DNA of 64,000 nucleotides from Caldalkalibacillus uzonensis (GTDB lineage: Bacteria; Bacillota; Bacilli; Caldalkalibacillales; Caldalkalibacillaceae), in the NCBI RefSeq assembly GCF_030814135.1, contig NZ_JAUSUQ010000001.1, positions 493,243-557,242 of the forward strand, written 5' to 3'. Positions within the stretch are counted from its first letter, which is position 1, and every line of letters begins with the position of its first letter. Below, piece after piece: positions 8,745-17,590 of this stretch. The notes under the pieces are model-generated. The model did no database searches, had not been told where the DNA came from, and saw nothing but the letters and a program-made list of their open reading frames with translations. The position numbers and the translations under genes are program-made.

Positions 8745-9320
8745 TTACCTGAAATCCACCGTCACCATGTTTCCAGGGATATCCAGATGTTTGCGCACCA
8801 GATGGATAATGTTTAGTACTTCTTTTTTGTCTAGTTCTTCATCACTGCGTACCACCACATTGATTCCGCCGTTTTTGGTATGAATCACCAGTGCATCTTC
8901 ATAACCTTCTTGTTTAATTAAATTTTCCAAAGTGTATTCTGCTTCTTCCTGGTCCCACATGGCCTCAATTTTGGTTTGAACTTCGGCTGCCGTCTGGGCG
9001 GTGGCCTCGGGGGCGCTGATCATGTTTTGATACTCCTCAAACTTGTCGGCCCGCTGCCGCTCACGGTCGATGCGGTAAGCGATGAAGAAGTCCAGTGAAT
9101 CTCCCGCCTCCTCAAAGGTGAAATCACTCTCCATGTCAGTGATGGTATCGACCCAGTCACTGTCACTTAAATCCACTTCTTCTCCGACCGTTTCTTTGTC
9201 CAGGTCATCCAGTGTCATGTACTCGTATTCCGGTGAGCCGCCCATCAAGTAATAAGCAGACAAAACAACCATTAAAGTCAACATGGTTAACAGCCAAATC
9301 GTTTGTTTTTTGAGAACCAT
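8745..9320 (-). CDS. spoIIIAH: Stage III sporulation protein AH
   Basis: A 191-residue forespore-engulfment protein made in the mother cell. One N-terminal membrane segment (about 8-27, IWLLTMLTLMVVLSAYYL) is followed by an acidic stalk and a C-terminal YscJ/FliF-like ring-building domain ending LVRKHLDIPGNMVTVDF. In B. subtilis it binds SpoIIQ from the forespore across the septum, forming the feeding channel together with SpoIIIAG (family knowledge). It is shorter than the B. subtilis protein (218 residues), mostly in the stalk. The ATG follows AAGGAGGGAATGGC. It is the last gene of the operon, 12 bases after spoIIIAG. Confidence 0.95.
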   Translation of the reverse strand: MVLKKQTIWLLTMLTLMVVLSAYYLMGGSPEYEYMTLDDLDKETVGEEVDLSDSDWVDTITDMESDFTFEEAGDSLDFFIAYRIDRERQRADKFEEYQNMISAPEATAQTAAEVQTKIEAMWDQEEAEYTLENLIKQEGYEDALVIHTKNGGINVVVRSDEELDKKEVLNIIHLVRKHLDIPGNMVTVDFR

Positions 9321-9332
9321 GCCATTCCCTCC

Positions 9333-10022
9333 TTAATCATTTTTGGGTAATACGGAGACTTTATTGGCAGGAACATCCAACACACGCTGAACCGCCTCTG
9401 TAATCCAGGCTTTGACCTGCATGTTTTCTGCTCCTGAAGCAACCACCAGAACACCGCGAACCCGGGGTTTCTTGGTTTTGACCACAATGGGTTCTTCATT
9501 GTTTCCCTGGCGGATGATGACGATTTGCTCTTCTTTCAGCGCATCTTCAATTTGCCGATTCCCCCCTTCCCTGTCTTGCTCTGTGGTGCGTGACTCCTGG
9601 GTTTTTATATTTTTCTCAACGACCTGCTCTAGAGTGGAGTCGAGATTGACCATCACGCTCACCTCACGAACACCTTGGATTTTACTCAGAATGTCTTTCA
9701 ACTGGTTTTCCAACGCTTGTTCATAATCGGTGATGGTCACGGGATCTGCCCGTGATGAACCCAGTGTTTCTTTAACTTCACCGGAGTCGACTGACACAGT
9801 ATGAACTGGGACCCTTTCTTGATCTTGAAAAGAGAAGTAATCAGGCAAAATCATCGCCGCCAAACCCAAGGCCGCCAAGATTAAAATCCAATGGGTTAGT
9901 CTCCATTCTCCTTTTTTCTGTCCCACTTCCCCCAGCTGACTTGTTTGGCCTGTCACGCTTGTATCTTCCTGTTGTTTTTTCCTTAACAGGGGCCTCAAGA
10001 GCTTACGCCACCACTCTTCCAA
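9333..10022 (-). CDS. spoIIIAG: Stage III sporulation protein AG
   Basis: A 229-residue protein with one N-terminal membrane segment (about 44-61, THWILILAALGLAAMIL) and a large extracytoplasmic ring-building domain. That domain contains DILSKIQGVREVSVMVNLDS and the closing RGVLVVASGAENMQVKAWITEAVQ (in part: VLVVASGAENMQVK). SpoIIIAG forms a 30-fold ring in the channel between mother cell and forespore in B. subtilis (family knowledge). Length equals the B. subtilis protein. Between them, a Glu/Gln-rich insert (about 150-175) matches the beta-triangle region that widens the ring. It belongs to the eight-gene spoIIIA operon. Confidence 0.95.
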   Translation of the reverse strand: MEEWWRKLLRPLLRKKQQEDTSVTGQTSQLGEVGQKKGEWRLTHWILILAALGLAAMILPDYFSFQDQERVPVHTVSVDSGEVKETLGSSRADPVTITDYEQALENQLKDILSKIQGVREVSVMVNLDSTLEQVVEKNIKTQESRTTEQDREGGNRQIEDALKEEQIVIIRQGNNEEPIVVKTKKPRVRGVLVVASGAENMQVKAWITEAVQRVLDVPANKVSVLPKND

Positions 10023-10028
10023 TAGGGA

Positions 10029-10703
10029 TCACCTCCCAAACCATGAAAAGTCAATCTTGTCTTCAGATATATTCCACTTCCAATCAAAATATGTTAAAAC
10101 CTTTTCTTCTATTGCACCTTCTACTGCTGACCGCTCGCCTGGCCCAGAGGGGGCTGCTTCACCGCCCACTTCAACTACCACCGGCTCCACGGGCTGAACA
10201 GTTGTCTTGTCAGGGCTGTCTGTCATGTCTCCCCTCTCTCCTTCCGCTGTCTCTCCCTCTGACGTGGTAACTGCCACAACGAGTTGGGACACATTTACCT
10301 CACCGTCTTCCATGCCGAGCGCTAGATCAAGGTGATGCACGGACAAAGAGAACTGGTCCTCCAGATCCCTGATGATCTCTTTCGCCCACAACCGTTCCAC
10401 CTCTTGCAAAACAGCCTCTTGCTGCACTTGTTCAATCTTTTCCCGTTCACGTTCAATATCCAATTCATATCCTGGCTGCTGTTCAAACATCTGCTCCACT
10501 TCCCGCAGCATGTGCTCAGGGTCATAGGTTAATAGTTCCAAAACCGGAGATAAAATGGTCATAATGATCAACAGGCCCACCACAAGTTTGATATAGCGGC
10601 GCATCTGGCTGTTGGGCAACAGTAAATCCAGAAAAGTGGCGATCAAAATAATCAGCACAATATGTTTAATCCATTCTCCCAAATAGGCAATCACGTCACT
10701 CAC
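10029..10703 (-). CDS. spoIIIAF: Stage III sporulation protein AF
   Basis: A 224-residue membrane protein with two N-terminal transmembrane helices (about 10-30 and 37-57) and a soluble C-terminal ring-building-like domain. Its opening MSDVIAYLGEWIKHIVLI and LLPNSQMRRYIKLVVGLL are typical for the family. The middle (about 145-190) is a low-complexity Glu/Pro/Gly-rich insertion that makes the protein slightly longer than its B. subtilis counterpart. Its start overlaps the spoIIIAE stop by 4 nt, so the pair is translationally coupled. It is part of the mother-cell side of the SpoIIIA-SpoIIQ channel. Confidence 0.93.
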   Translation of the reverse strand: MSDVIAYLGEWIKHIVLIILIATFLDLLLPNSQMRRYIKLVVGLLIIMTILSPVLELLTYDPEHMLREVEQMFEQQPGYELDIEREREKIEQVQQEAVLQEVERLWAKEIIRDLEDQFSLSVHHLDLALGMEDGEVNVSQLVVAVTTSEGETAEGERGDMTDSPDKTTVQPVEPVVVEVGGEAAPSGPGERSAVEGAIEEKVLTYFDWKWNISEDKIDFSWFGR

Positions 10704-11893
10704 CTGACCATAACCGACAGATTGCCGGCCGCAATAATAATGGTGATGCCCAAAAAGAACATGAGACAGACCGTCGCCAAAGCGGCAAAAACAAAGATTA
10801 AGTTTTTGCCAATGACGTTAAGACAGGCGATGACACTGGCATTGCCCAAAGGTTGCAAAACTGCGGCAGAAATATTGAAAATCAGGGCGATGCTCAGAAT
10901 CTTCAACGCTGGAAAGGCGGTCAAAATGATCAAAATGATCACACCCGCTAAACCAATCGTGTTCTTGATTAACAGTGAAGCCCCGATCACCGTATCCGTC
11001 GCATCTGTAAACATCCGCCCTACAATAGGCACGAAATTGCTGGTGACAAACTTGGCTGCTTTAATGGTCACCCCATCCACCACGGCTGAGGTGGCACCCT
11101 GTACCGAAACGACGCCCAAAAATACAGTGAGAAACACCCCGAGCAATCCAATACTAATGTTACGCAACAAATTAGCCAGCTGACTCACTTTGTACTGCTC
11201 CGAAAAGGCACTGACGATACCCAGAATGGATGAAAACAAAAGAAGCGGAAAGACAAGGTTATGAATCAAGATGCCGCTGGTATTAATCAGAAATATAATT
11301 AAGGGATGAAACAGGGAGACGGTGGTGATATTGCCCATGGAGGCGATCAGGGCCAAAAGCAGCGGAATCAGGGCCATCATAAAGTGAACCATATTGGCAA
11401 TCGCTTCTTGGGCATACGTCATAGCCACATGAAAGCTGTTGATGGCCAGTATAAAAATGACAAGATATGTGATGGCATAGGCCACTTTACTCACTTGATT
11501 ACTTTCAAAAGCAGTCTGGATGTTTTCCAGGATCATGCTGAACACGGTAAGCAAAATAATCACAACCAGTAGTTTTCCGTTTAGCAACAGCTCATGGAAC
11601 ACATATTGAATAAAGCCTTTTAACAGGCTCATGGAAAAGATAGAGCCTTCAAACTGAAAAAAATCACGCAAGTCATGGGGCTGATTTTCCGGTAAAAATC
11701 CATCATATTCCTCTCTGACTTTCTTCCAAAACACCTCTACTTCGCTTGTGCCCAGCCGCTCCAGCTGATACTCAATTAACCGTTCCTGTTCATTGGGTTC
11801 TACTGGTTCAACCAAACTTTGGGCATTAATCTCCTGTGGATAGAAAATGGTAGAGATCACGATGACGAACAACAGATAGTATCCGTGTCTCAT
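10700..11893 (-). CDS. spoIIIAE: Stage III sporulation protein AE
   Basis: A 397-residue polytopic protein. A cleavable-looking signal sequence (1-24, ending INAQ) precedes an extracytoplasmic N-terminal region and about eight transmembrane helices (from about residue 100 onward). Conserved stretches include FIQYVFHELLLNGKLLVVI (19 residues) and SFHVAMTYAQEAIANMVHFM. In B. subtilis it is essential for sigma-G activity and is thought to form the membrane pore or motor part of the feeding channel (family knowledge). Length is normal (B. subtilis 399). It stands between spoIIIAD and spoIIIAF as expected. Confidence 0.95.
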   Translation of the reverse strand: MRHGYYLLFVIVISTIFYPQEINAQSLVEPVEPNEQERLIEYQLERLGTSEVEVFWKKVREEYDGFLPENQPHDLRDFFQFEGSIFSMSLLKGFIQYVFHELLLNGKLLVVIILLTVFSMILENIQTAFESNQVSKVAYAITYLVIFILAINSFHVAMTYAQEAIANMVHFMMALIPLLLALIASMGNITTVSLFHPLIIFLINTSGILIHNLVFPLLLFSSILGIVSAFSEQYKVSQLANLLRNISIGLLGVFLTVFLGVVSVQGATSAVVDGVTIKAAKFVTSNFVPIVGRMFTDATDTVIGASLLIKNTIGLAGVIILIILTAFPALKILSIALIFNISAAVLQPLGNASVIACLNVIGKNLIFVFAALATVCLMFFLGITIIIAAGNLSVMVR

Positions 11894-11935
11894 AAGAGTT
11901 CTCCTTTTCTGGCAAAATCCGGAACATGCCTGTGG

Positions 11936-12325
11936 TTAAGAGGGAATCAGGTTAATCACCGTCTCAATGATCACCGTGATAATGGGAATGGCCATGAACA
12001 TGATCAGCACTTTCCCGGCCAGTTCAATCTTTGAGGCAATGGCACCTTGTCCTGCATCACGGGTGATTTGGGCGGCAAATTCGGCAATATAAGCAATGCC
12101 AATAATCTGCAAAATGGTTTTGAGATAAATTAAATTGAGGCCGCCTTCAACGGCCAGGCGCTCTAAAACCCGAATCACATCATAAATTTTGCCGATCAGA
12201 AAGAAAAAGATCAGCACCCCGGTAAACGTGGCCAGCAAAAAAGCAAATACGGGCTTTTGCTCCTTTAAAACGAGAGCCAAAACACAAGCCACCAGCCCGA
12301 CACCAACAATCTGAATAATCTCCAT
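11936..12325 (-). CDS. spoIIIAD: Stage III sporulation protein AD
   Basis: A 129-residue protein with four hydrophobic helices (about 4-20, 28-48, 66-85 and 103-125). It is characterised by IIQIVGVGLVACVLALVLKEQKP-type sequence at the start and ILQIIGIAYIAEFAAQITRDAGQ in the middle (in part: GIAYIAEFAAQITRDAGQ). The ATG at 12325 has GGAGGGATCACCA in front. A six-codon upstream extension was rejected because it would bury this site. SpoIIIAC and SpoIIIAD resemble each other and sit in the mother-cell membrane as part of the SpoIIIA complex. Confidence 0.94.
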   Translation of the reverse strand: MEIIQIVGVGLVACVLALVLKEQKPVFAFLLATFTGVLIFFFLIGKIYDVIRVLERLAVEGGLNLIYLKTILQIIGIAYIAEFAAQITRDAGQGAIASKIELAGKVLIMFMAIPIITVIIETVINLIPS

Positions 12326-12339
12326 TGGTGATCCCTCCG

Positions 12340-12543
12340 TCATTGAAAGAGGAAGACCGATTTAATCGTTTGAAACAAGTCATGAATCCAGCTGGCCACC
12401 ATGTACAACACCACGATGAAGCCGATCACACTCACCCATTGGGCAATGTCCTTCTTTCCTGCCGATTCCAACACCGTTGAAACCATAGCCACAATAATGC
12501 CAATGCCTGCGATTTGAAATAATGTGTTAATGTCTGCTTCCAT
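12340..12543 (-). CDS. spoIIIAC: Stage III sporulation protein AC
   Basis: A 67-residue protein with two transmembrane helices (about 8-25 and 40-57), containing LFQIAGIGIIVAMVSTVLE and the polar turn KKDIAQWVSVIGF. Length equals the B. subtilis protein (68). The ATG at 12543 follows AGAGGTGGGGCAA. An in-frame GTG three codons earlier lies inside that site and is unlikely. It precedes spoIIIAD by 14 bases. Confidence 0.93.
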   Translation of the reverse strand: MEADINTLFQIAGIGIIVAMVSTVLESAGKKDIAQWVSVIGFIVVLYMVASWIHDLFQTIKSVFLFQ

Positions 12544-12560
12544 TTGCCCCACCTCTTTAC

Positions 12561-13079
12561 CTACAGCATTAAAATGACAATCATTAAGCCAGATAACACA
12601 CCCAGTGTTTTGTACATTTTTTCATGTTTTGCCTGTTCAGCCTCGGCTTCCTTCTCCGCTTTGCCAAATTGGGCCAACATTAACCGTAAATGCTTATGCT
12701 GATCTTCACGGTCAGATCCTCCCACCACTTTTCCAAAATGCTCTAGCCACTCCTTTTCCACGCTTCTTAAGGCCAGCTCGCCTTCTGCTTCAGTCAGCGC
12801 ACGCTGCCAGCATGTCCATGTGGTCTGCCCATCCAAGTGCTCCAAATAATAGGCACAGCGGGCAAATAAAGCCGGAACCACTCCTCGATCCTGCTGTCCT
12901 AAGCGCCTAAAAGCAACGGCCAGCGGGGTAGAACCATAGTAAATTTCTGTCTCCAACATTTGCAGACACATCTGCAGTTGCCGCAGTTGCTTCGTCCTTT
13001 CTCCAAGCCGCCAGGCCATGTAAAAACCGGTTAGCGTAGTGGCAGAGATAATGAGGATTGAGCCCAGCAGTTTAAGCAT
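12561..13079 (-). CDS. spoIIIAB: Stage III sporulation protein AB
   Basis: A 172-residue protein with a membrane helix at each end (about 3-22 and 155-171) around a helical soluble domain. It resembles the membrane platform protein of type II secretion (GspF-like). Typical sequence is RTKQLRQLQMCLQMLETEIYYG near 28-49 (in part: LRQLQMCLQMLETEIYYG). It is thought to partner the ATPase SpoIIIAA. Its ATG overlaps the spoIIIAA stop by 8 nt and follows AAGAGGGATGCACT. Length matches B. subtilis (171). Confidence 0.94.
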   Translation of the reverse strand: MLKLLGSILIISATTLTGFYMAWRLGERTKQLRQLQMCLQMLETEIYYGSTPLAVAFRRLGQQDRGVVPALFARCAYYLEHLDGQTTWTCWQRALTEAEGELALRSVEKEWLEHFGKVVGGSDREDQHKHLRLMLAQFGKAEKEAEAEQAKHEKMYKTLGVLSGLMIVILML

Positions 13080-14049
13080 AGTGCATCCCTCTTAAAGAGG
13101 GCGGGTAGAATCTCCGTCCCTCAGCATCGGTGATGGCTTCAATGGTACCTGCACCCTTGCGGTGACTTAACACCACAAACCGCTCAAAAACGGAAGTGTG
13201 GAATAAGGGGGCAAGCCCGGGGCGCTGTTTGACGTCTTCAATTCGTGACCCATGTGCCGTTGCCACGATCGCCACGCCTGCATGGAGCGCCTCCAAGACC
13301 GCCCGGGTATCCTGCTCACTGCCAATCTCATCACAGGCAATCACTTGGGGACTCATGGACCGAATGAGCATCATCATCCCTTCTGCCTTGGGACAAGCAT
13401 CCAACACATCCACCCTTGGCCCCAAATCATGCTGGGGCATGCCATCAAGGCAACTGGCAATCTCAGAACGCTCATCCACGACGCCCACCTTAAACCCGTC
13501 AAAATTATGCACGTCATGCCCGTAACTGAATACCCGGATAATATCCCTTAAAAGGGTTGTTTTACCGCACTGGGGTGGAGAAACAATCAGCGTGTTGAGC
13601 GGCTGCTGCTTGTCAATCAAGTAAGGCAGGATCTCTTCGGCAATCCCTTTCACTTCCCGTGCCACCCTAAAATTAAAGAAACGGATGTGCTTCATATGTT
13701 GAATACGTCCCCTATCGACCACAGCGCGTCCGGCGATACCCACTCTATGTCCTCCCAAAATGGTGATGTATCCTCTCTTCAGTTCTTCTTCAATGGCATA
13801 AATGGAATGCCGGCTGACTAAATTAAGGATCTTCTGACCATCCTCGGGTGTAGCCAGCAAGCCCTGGGACGCTGAGCGACTCAGCCTCCCTGCTTCCGTT
13901 AAGAAGTAAGATTGGTTTTGAACCCATATTTCAACAGGCTGGTTGATACGAATGCGAATTTCTTCTATTTTGGCTTGTACATCGCTGGGAATGCGTACCA
14001 CAGCATGCTTGATTCGTTGGGAAAAACAGGCTAACAAGCGGCTGTCCAT
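13072..14049 (-). CDS. spoIIIAA: Stage III sporulation protein AA (secretion-type ATPase)
   Basis: A 325-residue cytoplasmic ATPase of the type II/IV secretion superfamily that likely powers the SpoIIIA channel. The Walker A loop is SPPQCGKTTLLRD, the Walker B-like segment is QVIACDEIGSEQDTRAV, and GVVDERSEIA lies between. The ATG at 14049 follows GGGGGAGTGTCC and gives a protein a little longer than B. subtilis SpoIIIAA (307). Eight upstream open codons were rejected. It is the first gene of the operon, preceded by a strong sigma-E promoter. Confidence 0.95.
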   Translation of the reverse strand: MDSRLLACFSQRIKHAVVRIPSDVQAKIEEIRIRINQPVEIWVQNQSYFLTEAGRLSRSASQGLLATPEDGQKILNLVSRHSIYAIEEELKRGYITILGGHRVGIAGRAVVDRGRIQHMKHIRFFNFRVAREVKGIAEEILPYLIDKQQPLNTLIVSPPQCGKTTLLRDIIRVFSYGHDVHNFDGFKVGVVDERSEIASCLDGMPQHDLGPRVDVLDACPKAEGMMMLIRSMSPQVIACDEIGSEQDTRAVLEALHAGVAIVATAHGSRIEDVKQRPGLAPLFHTSVFERFVVLSHRKGAGTIEAITDAEGRRFYPPSLRGMHYA

Positions 14050-14084
14050 GGACACTCCCCCGTCTTTGTCCACTTTCTTATCTC

Positions 14085-14114
14085 ATCTTATGCAGGCTTG
14101 GACTAGGAATATGC
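14085..14114 (-). promoter_or_regulatory. Sigma-E promoter of the spoIIIA operon
   Basis: On the minus strand a -35 GCATATT (14108-14114) and a -10 CATAAGAT (14085-14092) are separated by 15 nt, close to the known sigma-E consensus (KMATATT, 14-15 nt, CATACAAT). It lies 35 bases upstream of the spoIIIAA start. Confidence 0.7.
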
Positions 14115-14164
14115 CCCCTTAATTTGGCTATGCTATAGAAAAATCCACTGAAAGGAGAAGAAGG

Positions 14165-15034
14165 ATGGGATATTTGCCCACAGACAGCGGACACATGTAT
14201 TATGAAGTGGAAGGCAACGGTTTCCCCCTGGTTTTCATTCACGGGATGGGACTTTCCCATGTGAACTGGCGTGCTCAGGTTGATTTCTTTAAACACAGAG
14301 GATTTAAGACAGTCACCATTGACACCCGTGGCCATGGCAAAAGCAGCCCCACCCATTCCTCTGAAGGGAAGAGGACACCTGTCAACCATTTACAAGCGAA
14401 TACCCGTGATCTGTATCAATTATTAAACAAGCTGGAAATCGAAGAATGTTTCCTGGTCGGCTATTCAACCGGGACCCTGATCGCCCAGCAATTTGTTACT
14501 CACTATCCCGAAAGAGTAAAGGGAACGGTGATCAGCGGAGCATTTCCCAAAATCAGCAATCTGTATTTGTGGGGCAAGTTTACAGCCGGGTTAGGCTTGA
14601 CCTCTCTTAATGCCACACATCTATTGTCCAGACTTGTGGCCCGGTCCAACGGTAAAGACGAGGCGCAAATCACAGCCTTCAGAATAGAGGCCAGCAAGGT
14701 GGACAGGGACGAGGCTATCGGCTTGCTCAAAGATGCTCTGGCTTTCGATTGCCGGGATGCCTTGCCAAAAATAAAAACCCCCATACTCGTCACGTATGGA
14801 GGAAACGAACGGCATATGATGAAGTATCGCCATGATTACCTCACCCTCTGCCCTGCTGCCGAGGTAGTCCTTTTTCCTGAAGTGAATCATGCTACAATGA
14901 CGAAAAAGACAGAGAGCTACAACAAGGTTTTGCTGGACTTTTTCCAGACTATTTTAGAACACCGCGACAACTACTTCCTTAAGCCCAAGATAATCAACCC
15001 CACTCCCGTTCCGATCAACACCAATTTGGAGTAA
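14165..15034 (+). CDS. Alpha/beta-fold hydrolase
   Basis: A 289-residue alpha/beta hydrolase of unknown substrate. It shows the oxyanion HG motif VFIHGMGLSH (about 24-33), TIDTRGHGKS, the nucleophile elbow VGYSTGT (Ser about 102), a cap region (about 135-200), and the acid and base regions TYGGNERHMM and FPEVNHATMT, with His in NHA as the likely base. No signal peptide, so it is cytoplasmic. The start follows AAGGAGAAGAAGG. It is divergent from spoIIIAA and its last 21 codons overlap the 3' end of yqhV on the other strand. I cannot name the substrate; esterase or haloperoxidase-type activities are possible. Confidence 0.85.
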   Translation: MGYLPTDSGHMYYEVEGNGFPLVFIHGMGLSHVNWRAQVDFFKHRGFKTVTIDTRGHGKSSPTHSSEGKRTPVNHLQANTRDLYQLLNKLEIEECFLVGYSTGTLIAQQFVTHYPERVKGTVISGAFPKISNLYLWGKFTAGLGLTSLNATHLLSRLVARSNGKDEAQITAFRIEASKVDRDEAIGLLKDALAFDCRDALPKIKTPILVTYGGNERHMMKYRHDYLTLCPAAEVVLFPEVNHATMTKKTESYNKVLLDFFQTILEHRDNYFLKPKIINPTPVPINTNLE

Positions 15035-15243
15035 GGCATTTTACCGGCCAAATGGACCAGCCCCAAGGTCATGCTGGTGATAAAAAACAATGGGCCGATC
15101 ATGGCCAAAAAGGCATTGACCATCATTGCTTTTTCCACAGAGTTAAGTTTTAGAATCAGAAATCCGGCTATCATTTCGATCAGGCCTGAAACCAAACGCA
15201 AACTGGCCATGACCACGATCACTTTATCAATAATAAAGATCAT
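14971..15243 (-). CDS. yqhV: YqhV family membrane protein (DUF2619)
   Basis: A 90-residue hydrophobic protein with about three transmembrane helices, beginning MIFIIDKVIVVMASLRLVSG and containing LKLNSVEKAMMVNAFLAMIG (20 residues). The ATG at 15243 sits behind AGGAGGGGTTTT, which decides the start. The much longer open frame upstream is a shadow of efp. Length and location between spoIIIAA and efp match B. subtilis YqhV (93 residues), whose function is unknown. Its C-terminal codons overlap the convergent hydrolase gene by 64 nt. Confidence 0.88.
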   Translation of the reverse strand: MIFIIDKVIVVMASLRLVSGLIEMIAGFLILKLNSVEKAMMVNAFLAMIGPLFFITSMTLGLVHLAGKMPYSKLVLIGTGVGLIILGLRK

Positions 15244-15295
15244 AAAACCCCTCCTCCTTCTCATATGTATAGAAGGGGTGTCCATTTTATGCCGA

Positions 15296-15323
15296 TCAAA
15301 AAAAGGAGCATGACGCTCCTTGA
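15296..15323 (-). terminator. Terminator after efp
   Basis: On the minus strand AAGGAGC (15322-15316) and GCTCCTT (15309-15303) flank a short loop and are followed by a seven-T run. It ends the aroQ-yqhT-efp transcript before yqhV. Confidence 0.85.
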
Positions 15324-15343
15324 CTTTCAGTGATAAACCTATG

Positions 15344-15901
15344 TTAGGCGCGAGAGACATATTCCCCTTTCCTTGTGTCAATAACCAGGGTGTCCCCTTC
15401 ATTAACAAAGAAAGGCACTTGCACAACCAGTCCGGTTTCCAGTTTGGCCGGCTTGGTGCCGCCCGAAGCCGTATCCCCTTTGATTCCCGGCTCCGTTTCA
15501 ACCACTTTTAACTCAACGGTGTTGGGCAGCTCCACGCTCAAGCTCTCCCCTTTGTACAAGATGACGTTGACAATCATGTTTTCCAACAGGAACTTTAGTT
15601 CATGCTCCAGTTGTTTGCGGCTGAGTGTGATTTGTTCGTAAGTCTCCGTATCCATAAACGTAAATTCATCCCCGGAGTTGTACAGGTACTGCATTTTACG
15701 TGTTTCCACATGGGCTCTGGCAATTTTTTCAGTTGTGCGGAAGGTGTGCTCCTGAATCACGCCGCTTCTCAGATTTTTTAATTTGGAACGGACGAAGGCA
15801 GCTCCTTTCCCTGGCTTAACATGCTGGAATTCAATAATTTGCCATACCTCACCATCCAGTTCAATGGTTAACCCGTTGCGAAAATCTGAAGTTGAAATCA
15901 T
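15344..15901 (-). CDS. efp: Elongation factor P
   Basis: A 185-residue translation factor that rescues ribosomes stalled at polyproline. It has the N-terminal KOW-like domain starting [20 protein letters not shown], the modification loop [12 protein letters not shown] with the lysine of PGKG (residue 32, 5-aminopentanolylated in B. subtilis, family knowledge) and the C-terminal OB signature [19 protein letters not shown] (19 residues). Length is standard. The ATG follows GGGAGGAAAACAGC. It is 16 bases downstream of yqhT, as in most Bacillus genomes. Confidence 0.97.
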   Translation of the reverse strand: MISTSDFRNGLTIELDGEVWQIIEFQHVKPGKGAAFVRSKLKNLRSGVIQEHTFRTTEKIARAHVETRKMQYLYNSGDEFTFMDTETYEQITLSRKQLEHELKFLLENMIVNVILYKGESLSVELPNTVELKVVETEPGIKGDTASGGTKPAKLETGLVVQVPFFVNEGDTLVIDTRKGEYVSRA

Positions 15902-15917
15902 GCTGTTTTCCTCCCAT

Positions 15918-16994
15918 CTACTCGATAATGATTAATTCCTTTGGCGACTGCGTTAAAATCTCATTCCCCTGCTCCGTAATCAGAACATCATCTTCAATCC
16001 GCACCCCGCCAACACCAGACAGATAAATACCCGGTTCAACGGTGACCACCATACCCGGTTTCAAGGGAAGGTCACCGTGCACAGAAAGAGTGGGACCTTC
16101 ATGAACTTCCAAGCCAATGCCATGTCCGGTGGAATGACCAAAATGGTCACCATAACCTCTGGCGGAAATATAGTCCCGGCAAACAGCATCTGCTTCTTTA
16201 CCGGTCATGCCCGCCTTAATCGACTCAACCCCTTTGAGTTGTGCTTCTAAACAGATCGCGTAAATCTCTTTCAGCTTGGGATCCGGTTCGCCAACGGCGA
16301 AAGTGCGGGTCATGTCGGATACATATCCCTGGTAATAAGCCCCGAAATCAAGGGTGACAAAATCTCCCTTTTCAATTATTTTCCCGCTGGCTACGCCATG
16401 AGGCAGGGCTGAACGCACACCAGAGGCCACAATGATGTCAAAGGCAGAAGAGGTGGCCCCTTGTTTACGCATAAAAAATTCAATCTCATGGGCCACTTCA
16501 ATTTCCGTCATGCCCGGTTGGACCACATTCAATATATGGGCATAGGTGCGGTCAACAATAGCCACTGCCTGCCTGATGTGTTCAATTTCCTGTTCATCCT
16601 TAACCCTGCGCAACTCTTCGACTAATCCGGAGACAGGAATAAATTGGAAGCCAACATCTTTTAGAACCTTGTTGAAGGTCGTGTACTGTCTGTAGCTCAA
16701 GTGATCTTGTTCAAACCCCAGGCGTTTGATCTTCCGTTTTTTTACTTCGGCAGCAATGGTGTCTTCCAGTTGTCCATTGTGCTTAACAATAGTATAGCCT
16801 TGGGCTTGGTCCCGGGCTTGGTCAACATAGCGGAAGTCGGTGATAAATACCGCATCAGATCCGGTAATGAGGGCCACTCCGGCCGTTCCTGTAAAACCGG
16901 TGATATACCGTCTGTTGAAGGAGTTTGTAACCAGCAAGCCGTCCAGCCCTTCTCTAGCCAACAATGCTCTTAATTTTTGAACTCTTTCCTGCAC
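15918..16994 (-). CDS. yqhT: Xaa-Pro aminopeptidase-type M24 peptidase YqhT
   Basis: A 358-residue two-domain metallopeptidase. The N-terminal creatinase-like domain (1-125) is followed by the pita-bread catalytic domain. Metal ligands are visible in [20 protein letters not shown] (Asp, Asp), [15 protein letters not shown] (His), [10 protein letters not shown] (Glu) and [11 protein letters not shown] (Glu). It removes an N-terminal residue preceding proline. Association with efp is conserved in Bacilli and in many genomes an M24 peptidase lies upstream of efp. The start is a GTG behind AGGGGTGATTGG, four bases after the aroQ stop. Confidence 0.93.
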   Translation of the reverse strand: MQERVQKLRALLAREGLDGLLVTNSFNRRYITGFTGTAGVALITGSDAVFITDFRYVDQARDQAQGYTIVKHNGQLEDTIAAEVKKRKIKRLGFEQDHLSYRQYTTFNKVLKDVGFQFIPVSGLVEELRRVKDEQEIEHIRQAVAIVDRTYAHILNVVQPGMTEIEVAHEIEFFMRKQGATSSAFDIIVASGVRSALPHGVASGKIIEKGDFVTLDFGAYYQGYVSDMTRTFAVGEPDPKLKEIYAICLEAQLKGVESIKAGMTGKEADAVCRDYISARGYGDHFGHSTGHGIGLEVHEGPTLSVHGDLPLKPGMVVTVEPGIYLSGVGGVRIEDDVLITEQGNEILTQSPKELIIIE

Positions 16995-16998
16995 CCAA

Positions 16999-17442
16999 TC
17001 ACCCCTGCTTTTTCACATACTCTAGGAGAGCCTCCAGTGCCAAACGATAACCAGCCAGACCCAATCCGCTGATTTGTCCCAAGCAAACAGGGACCAGTAC
17101 GGACTGATGCCTAAAAGGCTCCCGCTTATGTATGTTAGAAATATGTACCTCAACTACAGGACAATCAATGCTGGCAATGGCATCCCGTAAAGCATAACTG
17201 TAATGGGTAAAAGCCCCTGGATTAAAAACAATACCTAGGTAAGTTTGATCTGCTTGCTGAATGCGGTCAATCAGCTCCCCTTCATGATTAGACTGGAAGC
17301 AATCAATCTGTACACCGTTGGCTGTCCCCCAGGCTCTCAATTCCTGTTCCAGATCATCAAGTGTTTTGCGCCCGTAAATGGTTGGTTCTCTCTTTCCCAG
17401 GCGGTTTAAATTAGGGCCATTTAAAACCAAAAATGCACTCAT
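16999..17442 (-). CDS. aroQ: 3-dehydroquinate dehydratase, type II
   Basis: A 147-residue type II dehydroquinase that converts 3-dehydroquinate to 3-dehydroshikimate in aromatic amino-acid synthesis. Conserved features are LVLNGPNLNRLGKREPTIYG (20 residues) with the catalytic Tyr, FQSNHEGELIDRI, NPGAFTHYSYALRDAI and VEVHISNIHKREPFRHQS (18 residues) with the catalytic His in VHISN. The ATG at 17442 with AGGGGAGCAGAG gives the standard length. The 31 upstream codons lack similarity and were left out. It leads the aroQ-yqhT-efp operon. Confidence 0.95.
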   Translation of the reverse strand: MSAFLVLNGPNLNRLGKREPTIYGRKTLDDLEQELRAWGTANGVQIDCFQSNHEGELIDRIQQADQTYLGIVFNPGAFTHYSYALRDAIASIDCPVVEVHISNIHKREPFRHQSVLVPVCLGQISGLGLAGYRLALEALLEYVKKQG

Positions 17443-17590
17443 CTCTGCTCCCCTTTGCATCACAAGCTTCTCTCCTTCATTGTCCTCGGTCCCTTCAGCA
17501 ACCAGTGGCTGGTGTGTCCCCCAGTATTTTATCACAATCGTCTTCGTTTGGATAGTTGGCTGGGGCGTGACGATTTAAAGTCGGAGTGAC

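Noticed and set aside
14078..14389. 103-aa minus-strand open frame
   Set aside because: It overlaps the start of the hydrolase and the sigma-E promoter of spoIIIA, and has no recognisable sequence.
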